DNA from: Betaproteobacteria bacterium
GTDB taxonomy: Bacteria; Pseudomonadota; Gammaproteobacteria; Burkholderiales; UBA9220
Direction: 5' to 3'
Length of the DNA: 5,599 nucleotides
Assembly: GCA_003519965.1 (NCBI GenBank)
Contig: DOVS01000313.1
Coordinates: 1 to 5,599, forward strand
Numbering within the stretch: position 1 is the first letter of the stretch; the number at the start of each line of letters is the position of its first letter. Both the position numbers and the translations under genes were made by a program. This document shows, piece after piece, positions 1 through 3,742 of this stretch. The notes under the pieces are model-generated. The model made no database searches. It saw only the letters and a list, made by a program, of their open reading frames with translations, and was not told where the DNA came from.

Positions 1-401
1 AACATGATGTCGCCGGACGGGCCGTGGAAGGCGATCAGGCCGGAGCCATACTTCTCCCATATGTCGCAGAACTTGCGGATGGTATTGGTGTCGTAGTGCA
101 TGCCCGGCGGCGGCATGATGCGCAGGGTGTGGAACTCGGCAGCCGCCGGAAACAAAGGCGCGCCATCCTCGCCCTTCAATTCGGTGAACCGCGGGATCAC
201 ACCACCGCCGTAACCGAAAACGCCAACCGTACCACCCTTCCAATAGCCCTTCTTTGTCTCGTAGGAAGTTTCCAACTGACCCAACAAATCGACCATCATG
301 TCGTTGTCTTTGGCCAGACGCTTCAGCCCGGTAACGAAGCTGGGCCAGGGACCGCTCTCCAACTGATCCAGCATCGGCGTATCGTGCATTTTCTTTGCCA
401 T
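1..401 (-). CDS. dsrA: Dissimilatory (reverse-type) sulfite reductase alpha subunit DsrA, N-terminal part
   Basis: The reverse strand encodes 133 residues from an ATG at 401 to the left edge, where the gene continues out of the window. The protein begins MAKKMHDTPMLDQLESGPWP and contains the glycine-rich stretch GTVGVFGYGGGVIPRF (residues 57-72) and later MHYDTNTIRKFCDIWEKYGS, all characteristic of DsrA. The full protein is usually a little over 400 residues, so about one third is present; the cysteines that bind the iron-sulfur cluster and siroheme lie outside the window. With DsrB it forms the cytoplasmic siroheme enzyme interconverting sulfite and sulfur bound to DsrC. The sequence is closer, as I remember the families, to the oxidative (reverse) enzymes of sulfur oxidisers than to those of sulfate reducers, so it probably releases sulfite from stored sulfur. 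The start is supported by AGGAG seven bases upstream. It is divergent from the genes starting at 842. Confidence 0.95.
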   Translation of the reverse strand, partial: MAKKMHDTPMLDQLESGPWPSFVTGLKRLAKDNDMMVDLLGQLETSYETKKGYWKGGTVGVFGYGGGVIPRFTELKGEDGAPLFPAAAEFHTLRIMPPPGMHYDTNTIRKFCDIWEKYGSGLIAFHGPSGDIM

Positions 402-408
402 ACATTAT

Positions 409-413
409 CTCCT
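409..413 (-). promoter_or_regulatory. Ribosome binding site of dsrA
   Basis: On the minus strand AGGAG lies seven bases before the ATG at 401. This decides between that ATG and an overlapping out-of-frame ATG at 405-403, which would be only three bases from the AGGAG and gives no DsrA sequence. Confidence 0.8.
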
Positions 414-550
414 AACCAAAGTGTGCGTGAACGTAAACTTGTTTGACCCGCTTCCAGCCTGGCTGCTTACCAAAGCACCAAACATAGGGCGGAAACTCCC
501 TAGCTAACCGTTTGCGTTATCCTAGATGAAATGTTGGCGGCATGCCAATT

Positions 551-562
551 ACCCACATGGGT
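551..562. repeat. Short inverted repeat ACCCA-CA-TGGGT
   Basis: Perfect 5-base arms (551-555 and 558-562) are separated by two bases, a spacing that would suit a dimeric DNA-binding protein. It lies about 150 bases upstream of dsrA and eight bases from a second inverted repeat sharing the CCCA/TGGG core. It may be an operator; no regulator is assigned. Confidence 0.4.
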
Positions 563-570
563 AGTCTTCG

Positions 571-585
571 CCCATCAATGATGGG
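571..585. repeat. Inverted repeat CCCATC-AAT-GATGGG (hairpin or operator)
   Basis: Perfect 6-base arms (571-576 and 580-585) flank a three-base loop. A wider pairing, 538-546 with 584-592 (nine pairs including one G-T), encloses both this repeat and the one at 551-562, although it competes with this hairpin for bases 584-585. As DNA it could be an operator. As RNA it could be a small stem-loop in a long dsrA leader, if transcription of dsrA starts further upstream. No T-run follows on either strand, so it is not a typical terminator. Confidence 0.45.
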
Positions 586-598
586 TATGCCGTTGCCA

Positions 599-626
599 TT
601 GATTCCGCCGGGAGCATGGATATAAT
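599..626 (+). promoter_or_regulatory. Candidate sigma-70-type promoter, rightward
   Basis: TTGATT (599-604) and a perfect TATAAT (621-626) are separated by 16 bases. It points toward the gene starting at 842 and would give a leader of roughly 210 bases. It lies just downstream of the inverted repeats at 551-585. It also sits inside the possible regulator remnant read on the other strand. The match is by eye only. Confidence 0.35.
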
Positions 627-841
627 TGCTCTACTTAATTGGCGCCGGGAGCGGCCGATGATAGCAGCGACATCCTCAAGCGCCAAGCCATATCGCAGGC
701 GCCAACCGGGCTGAATGCCTAAGTTTGAAGCAATGTTATTCGCAATGGCCGCGCACACGCTATGCGCGCTATCATCGCGCTCTGCGCTTAGGCGGGTTTG
801 CCGCTTGCGATCGCCGCGATGATTAACGATTTAGGTAGAGG

Positions 842-1087
842 ATGTCACTCAGAATGGACGATGCCGGTCGTATTGACCAATTTACCGCGCCCTTCGGCGG
901 CCAGGAAATCGAGCTGCTCGAAGTACAATATCCTGCCGGCGGCATCCCGCTGTTGAGAGTCCGCATCCGGGAACGGAAGCGGTTCACGATCTTCGAGATC
1001 GATCCCATAACCGCCGAACGTTGGGGCAACGATATGCTGCAATGGGCGCGCCAGCAAAAAGCGGCGGCGAAAGATGCGGAAGACTAA
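842..1087 (+). CDS. Small protein of unknown function, first gene of the rightward run
   Basis: This encodes 81 residues and I do not recognise the family with confidence. It is soluble, with no signal peptide, membrane segment or cysteine. Residues 14-52 read as alternating hydrophobic and charged strands (EIELLEVQYPAGGIPLLRVR, then RKRFTIFEIDP), suggesting a small beta-sheet fold. These are followed by a helix around RWGNDMLQWARQQ (60-72) and a charged alanine-rich tail. The ATG at 842 follows TTAGGTAGAGG; an ATG at 854 (residue 5) is also possible. The reverse strand here gives longer but meaningless frames; this frame is preferred for its position and protein-like composition. It lies 43 bases before the Cas6-like gene and may be cotranscribed with it. 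Its position opposite dsrA suggests a link to sulfur oxidation, by context only. Confidence 0.7.
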   Translation: MSLRMDDAGRIDQFTAPFGGQEIELLEVQYPAGGIPLLRVRIRERKRFTIFEIDPITAERWGNDMLQWARQQKAAAKDAED

Positions 1088-1130
1088 ATAATCGACGACA
1101 CTATTTGAAATACCAACCATACTCGAATTT

Positions 1131-1745
1131 ATGCAAACTCAGAATCCAGCCGCCTCCGTTGATGTCGTGTTCACGTTGGAGGGAACAGCTATCCCCCGCT
1201 ATCATGGTGAATACCTATGGCGGGAAATCAGACGCCTGCTCCCGTCGCTTGCCGGCGATGACACGCTCGGCGTCCATCCCATTCACGGTGCGGTAACGGA
1301 AACCAACGCGTTACTACTCTCCAAGCGCGCGGCGTTGACGATCCGCATCCACCGCGAACGGGCGGAGACGCTAATGCCGCTCAGCGGCCAAACAGTCCAC
1401 ATCGATGGCAATCCCTTGCGGATCGCGGCGGGAAAAGTCCGCGAATTGATGGCGCACAACGCAGTTCATGCCTATTATGTCGTCACCGACAACGCGGAAG
1501 AAAGCGCGTTCGCGGCCGACATCCAGGCGCAACTGGACGCCCGGCGTATTGTGTGCAAGCTGCTCTGCGGCAAACCGCATCGTCTGCCGAGCCAGGGTGG
1601 CGAGATGACGGCCTACAGCCTGGCGCTGTACGATCTTACGCCGGAAGCGTCGCTCCAGATACAAGAAACGGGACTTGGGTATAAGCGCGAACTCGGCTGC
1701 GGCGTTTTCGTGCCGCATAAGTCATTTACCGCGGTGGGCGCTTGA
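1131..1745 (+). CDS. cas6: Cas6/Cmx6-type CRISPR-RNA endoribonuclease homologue, without a visible CRISPR array
   Basis: This encodes 204 residues resembling the Cas6 subfamily called Cmx6 (type I-MYXAN). Early residues VDVVFTLEG (10-18) match the family's first strand. GVHPIHG (47-53) contains two histidines, either of which could be catalytic. LLCGKPHRL (144-152) and TAYSLALYDL (160-169) follow. The end carries the diagnostic glycine-rich loop GLGYKRELGCGVFVPHK (181-197), which binds RNA in this ferredoxin-fold family. Known Cas6 proteins cut CRISPR precursor RNA at the base of repeat stem-loops. Here no repeats, other cas genes or transposon lie nearby; the neighbours are sulfur-oxidation genes. 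It may therefore act on another RNA, or in trans on a distant array. No good ribosome site precedes the ATG, but the conserved strand begins ten residues later, so a much later start is unlikely. Family assignment is from memory of its motifs. Confidence 0.75.
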   Translation: MQTQNPAASVDVVFTLEGTAIPRYHGEYLWREIRRLLPSLAGDDTLGVHPIHGAVTETNALLLSKRAALTIRIHRERAETLMPLSGQTVHIDGNPLRIAAGKVRELMAHNAVHAYYVVTDNAEESAFAADIQAQLDARRIVCKLLCGKPHRLPSQGGEMTAYSLALYDLTPEASLQIQETGLGYKRELGCGVFVPHKSFTAVGA

Positions 1746-1756
1746 CGCCTTACCTG

Positions 1757-1800
1757 GCCGCCCTTTCGACCGATGGAGGGTATGGGGCGGCATGTTTTTT
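1757..1800 (+). terminator. Candidate Rho-independent terminator or attenuator after the Cas6-like gene
   Basis: GCCGCCC (1757-1763) can pair with GGGCGGC (1785-1791) around a 21-base loop, followed after three bases by six T (1795-1800). The loop can also form a small CCCT/AGGG pairing. A second, overlapping inverted repeat GCATG/CATGC (1790-1794 and 1804-1808) encloses the T-run. The long loop makes it a weaker terminator than most. It sits between the Cas6-like gene and the DsrC-like gene and could lower expression of the downstream genes. Confidence 0.5.
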
Positions 1801-1824
1801 ATTCATGCATTATTTTACTAAGCT

Positions 1825-1830
1825 AGGAGG
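1825..1830 (+). promoter_or_regulatory. Strong ribosome binding site of the DsrC-like gene
   Basis: A full AGGAGG lies six bases before the ATG at 1837. It is the best ribosome site in the window, suggesting that the DsrC-like protein is made in quantity compared with its neighbours. Confidence 0.85.
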
Positions 1831-1836
1831 GAAATC

Positions 1837-2169
1837 ATGGGGTATGTAGTTAACGGTGTAGAGCTAGAAACCGACGACGAGGGTTTTCTACTGGAGCCGG
1901 ATTATGGCGAAGAGGTCGTGAAGGTGATCGCCGCCGCCGAAGGTATCGCGCTCACCGACGACCACTGGACGGTCATCCAATACATGCGCGACAAATATAA
2001 GGACGAAGGCCACACGCCGAATTTCCGCGCCATGACAAAGGATTTCGACCAGGAACATCCCGGCAAGGATTGGAAGAAGCTCTTGTACGTGCTCTTCCCC
2101 ATGCAGCCTAACCGCCAATCCGCGCGCATCGCCGGCCTGCCTAAGCCTTTCGGTAAAGCGGGCTACTAA
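1837..2169 (+). CDS. Cysteine-free DsrC/TusE-family protein (RspA-like)
   Basis: This encodes 110 residues of the DsrC/TusE fold, the usual length for the family. The start VVNGVELETDDEGFL, the middle LTDDHWTVIQYMRDKY (39-54) and LYVLFP (83-88) are family landmarks. The carboxy-terminal arm QSARIAGLPKPFGKAGY (94-110) aligns with the DsrC arm QAC-x-x-AGLPKP-x-GC. True DsrC carries two redox cysteines there and TusE one. Here the first is Ala96 and the second Lys107, and the protein contains no cysteine at all. It therefore cannot carry persulfide or trisulfide sulfur. DsrC homologues lacking both cysteines have been called RspA and proposed to be regulatory, and DsrC itself has been reported to bind DNA upstream of dsr genes in Allochromatium. 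A regulatory or scaffold role near dsrA fits, but is inference. It is followed four bases later by the sulfurtransferase gene. Confidence 0.9.
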   Translation: MGYVVNGVELETDDEGFLLEPDYGEEVVKVIAAAEGIALTDDHWTVIQYMRDKYKDEGHTPNFRAMTKDFDQEHPGKDWKKLLYVLFPMQPNRQSARIAGLPKPFGKAGY

Positions 2170-2173
2170 GCGC

Positions 2174-3040
2174 ATGGGATTGACCACCCTCGTCAGCACG
2201 GAAACGTTGGCGCGGCGTCTGGACGATCCCGCATGGATCGTTTTTGACTGCCGCTTTACTCTGACCAACGCCGAGACCGGCCGCCGCGCCTATGCGAGCG
2301 GTCATGTGCCGGGGGCGCGTTACGCGCATTTGGAAGAAGCGCTATCCGCCCCCGTTACACCAGCCAGCGGCCGCCACCCCTTGCCCAGTCCCGATGCGTT
2401 TGCCGATCAGCTAGGGCGTTGGGGCGTAAACGCCGACAAACAAGTCGTTGTGTATGACGACAGCTTCGGCTCCATGGCGGTGCGGCTATGGTGGATGTTG
2501 CGTTGGGTGGGGCATGAGTCGGTTGCACTGCTGGATGGCGGCTGGCCTAAGTGGCGGCGGGAAAAACACCCGGTCACGACGGCGCTCCCGGCGGTTCAGC
2601 CGACCGACTTCCCGCTGCGCCTTGCCCCTGGCCTCCAGATAGACGCCGGCCAGGTGAACACCCGGCGCCAAGACAAAAATACGCTCATTGTCGACGCCCG
2701 TCCGGAAGAACGCTTCACCGGCGATTATGAACCTCTGGATAAGATTGCCGGCCACATCCCAGGCAGCGTTAACTGGCCGTTCGAGGAAAATCTCGATCTC
2801 GGCGGCGCCTATCTCCCCGCGGAAGAGTTGCGGGAAAACTATCTCAAATTGCTCCATGACGTTCCCCCCGAGCAGGTGATCCATAGCTGCGGTTCGGGAG
2901 TCACCGCGTGCCATAACGTACTCGCGATGGAAATCGCGGGACTTAGCGGATCCCAACTATACGCCGGCTCGTGGAGCGAATGGATCACCGATCCCGCGCA
3001 TCCGGTGGAAACCGGAGAAAATGGCGTGTTATGCGTGTAA
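2174..3040 (+). CDS. sseA: Two-domain sulfurtransferase, 3-mercaptopyruvate sulfurtransferase/rhodanese type
   Basis: This encodes 288 residues with tandem rhodanese domains, about the usual length for SseA. The first domain (about 5-135) has SGHVPGARY (42-50) and DGGWPKW (121-127) but an aspartate-rich YDDSFGS instead of an active-site cysteine, as expected for the inactive half. The second (about 155-280) has DARPEERF (174-181), GHIPGSVNWPF, and the active loop CGSGVTA with Cys239. The CGSGVT loop favours 3-mercaptopyruvate as sulfur donor over thiosulfate, whose enzymes usually have CRKGVT. The enzyme moves sulfane sulfur through a cysteine persulfide to a thiol acceptor. No signal peptide is seen, so it is cytoplasmic, where it could feed sulfur to the Dsr relay. 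A further cysteine, Cys246, lies seven residues after the active one. The gene starts four bases after the DsrC-like gene with no clear ribosome site, consistent with translational coupling. Confidence 0.9.
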   Translation: MGLTTLVSTETLARRLDDPAWIVFDCRFTLTNAETGRRAYASGHVPGARYAHLEEALSAPVTPASGRHPLPSPDAFADQLGRWGVNADKQVVVYDDSFGSMAVRLWWMLRWVGHESVALLDGGWPKWRREKHPVTTALPAVQPTDFPLRLAPGLQIDAGQVNTRRQDKNTLIVDARPEERFTGDYEPLDKIAGHIPGSVNWPFEENLDLGGAYLPAEELRENYLKLLHDVPPEQVIHSCGSGVTACHNVLAMEIAGLSGSQLYAGSWSEWITDPAHPVETGENGVLCV

Positions 3041-3603
3041 AAACACAATGGCACCGTAGCGGAAAACCCAAGAGCGCTGACGAGACCGCCCGGGCGCTTG
3101 CCCCGGTTTTGTGGCGTCTGGCGGACAAGTCCCTTAAGAACCTGCAATCCGAGGACTACGCCATTCTCGATCCACAGCAGGCATTCTCCATCATCGCGGA
3201 ATTCTTAGTCTTCATGACCCAGATCGCCGATCGCATCGCTTATGAAACGCTGGATAATGACACGCGGAGCGTGTTTATCACGGCATTGGCGTTGCGAACA
3301 GGAGAAATCCTCGAGGAAAATATTCTCGATTCGCCCAATATTGCGCCCGATGACTATCGGCAAATGTTCGTTCGCCTGTTGAACCGCCGCGCCGGAGATT
3401 ATGCGGCCTTCCGTTATACGAGCGAGGGTCCCGACTTCAGCTTCAAGCGCTACCTGGGCCTGCAAATACGAGAAGTCATGGGCGATCGGGATAAAGCCTG
3501 GATCATCGACCAGATCATGGAAATCGAGACGCCCGAGATGGTGGAAACGATTCAAAAAGGCGTACGCGGTCTGCTGGACGCGAGCGCCTCGATAAACCAT
3601 TAA
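3031..3603 (+). CDS. Helical protein of unknown function, last gene of the run
   Basis: This encodes 190 residues, not assigned to a family. It is predicted by eye to be almost wholly helical and soluble, with no cysteine, signal peptide or convincing membrane segment. A hydrophobic stretch AFSIIAEFLVFMTQIADRIA (51-70) is interrupted by charges and looks like a buried helix. A distinctive segment GPDFSFKRYLGLQIREVM (133-150) precedes WIIDQIMEIE. The start overlaps the sulfurtransferase by ten bases. I chose the ATG at 3031, but a GTG at 3028 sits ten bases from the GGAG at 3014-3017, a slightly better spacing. The open frame extends up to 2971, but that part repeats no family-like sequence and is the shadow of the upstream gene. 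The overlap implies cotranslation with the sulfurtransferase, so a role in the same process is likely. Confidence 0.8.
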   Translation: MRVKTQWHRSGKPKSADETARALAPVLWRLADKSLKNLQSEDYAILDPQQAFSIIAEFLVFMTQIADRIAYETLDNDTRSVFITALALRTGEILEENILDSPNIAPDDYRQMFVRLLNRRAGDYAAFRYTSEGPDFSFKRYLGLQIREVMGDRDKAWIIDQIMEIETPEMVETIQKGVRGLLDASASINH

Positions 3604-3671
3604 GCCGGCAGAGCTTTACCGGCGCACAAGGCCCGGCGCGCATAAGGGTAAAAGGGCAATAACCGGCAGGG

Positions 3672-3680
3672 GCGCTTTTT
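3672..3680 (+). terminator. Weak candidate terminator after the five-gene run
   Basis: In the 135-base gap between 3604 and 3738 there is a GCGCT followed by T's ending at 3680. GCGCT (3672-3676) can pair with GGCGC (3635-3639) over a long loop. Another short hairpin, GCCGG/CCGGC, lies at 3604-3622 but has no T-run directly after it. Neither is strong, so read-through into the kinase gene is possible. Confidence 0.2.
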
Positions 3681-3688
3681 ATCCACCA

Positions 3689-3742
3689 CCGCCCTATGGT
3701 AGATTTAGTTTCATTCTCGATTTACCTCCCGCCGCCCTATGG
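3689..3742 (+). repeat. Two direct copies of CCGCCCTATGG around the kinase start
   Basis: The 11 bases CCGCCCTATGG occur at 3689-3699 and again at 3732-3742, 43 bases apart; the second copy contains the kinase start codon. The ATG in the first copy (3696) opens a different, short frame that is not protein-like. It may be a small duplication. Confidence 0.6.

Larger units (their letters stand above)
549..758 (-). pseudogene. Possible remnant of a Crp/Fnr-type regulator (helix-turn-helix end)
   Basis: On the minus strand an open frame from a GTG at 758 to a stop at 549-551 encodes 69 residues. Its middle, YGLALEDVAAIIGRSRRQLS followed by RAI, has the spacing of the Crp/Fnr carboxy-terminal helix-turn-helix: E-D-x-A-x-x-x-G-x-S-R-x-x-x-S-R. 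The frame is open further upstream to about 830 but offers no earlier ATG, GTG or TTG, and there is no ribosome site before the GTG. There is no room for the usual cyclic-nucleotide-type sensor domain. After RAI the sequence becomes AT-richer and stops resembling the family, as expected for a decayed gene. A chance frame in non-coding DNA is the main alternative. Confidence 0.25.
402..841. promoter_or_regulatory. Divergent intergenic control region between dsrA and the rightward gene run
   Basis: This 440-base stretch has no convincing intact gene. It must contain the leftward promoter of the dsr genes and probably the rightward promoter of the gene starting at 842. Visible elements are listed separately: the dsrA ribosome site, inverted repeats at 551-562 and 571-585, a possible rightward promoter at 599-626 and a regulator-like minus-strand stretch. 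Two smaller inverted repeats are also present. CAGCC-T-GGCTG lies at 455-465, 54 bases upstream of the dsrA start. CGCGCA/TGCGCG with a seven-base spacer lies at 750-768. I could not find a convincing -35/-10 pair for dsrA. Confidence 0.6.

Noticed and set aside
403..405. Alternative ATG for dsrA on the minus strand
   Set aside because: It is out of frame with DsrA and too close to the AGGAG.
24..446. Plus-strand open frame of 140 residues
   Set aside because: It is the shadow of dsrA on the opposite strand; the minus frame gives clear DsrA sequence with a good ribosome site.
750..768. Inverted repeat CGCGCA/TGCGCG with a seven-base spacer as an operator
   Set aside because: It is made of GC dinucleotide runs and could easily arise by chance; it is noted only within the intergenic region entry.
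845..1120. Minus-strand open frame of 91 residues opposite the small gene
   Set aside because: It has no family likeness or ribosome site; the plus-strand frame is more protein-like and fits the run of genes.
1371..1718. Minus-strand open frame of 115 residues
   Set aside because: It lies wholly inside the Cas6-like gene, which has recognisable motifs.
2486..2956. Minus-strand open frame of 156 residues
   Set aside because: It is the shadow of the sulfurtransferase gene, whose rhodanese motifs are clear.
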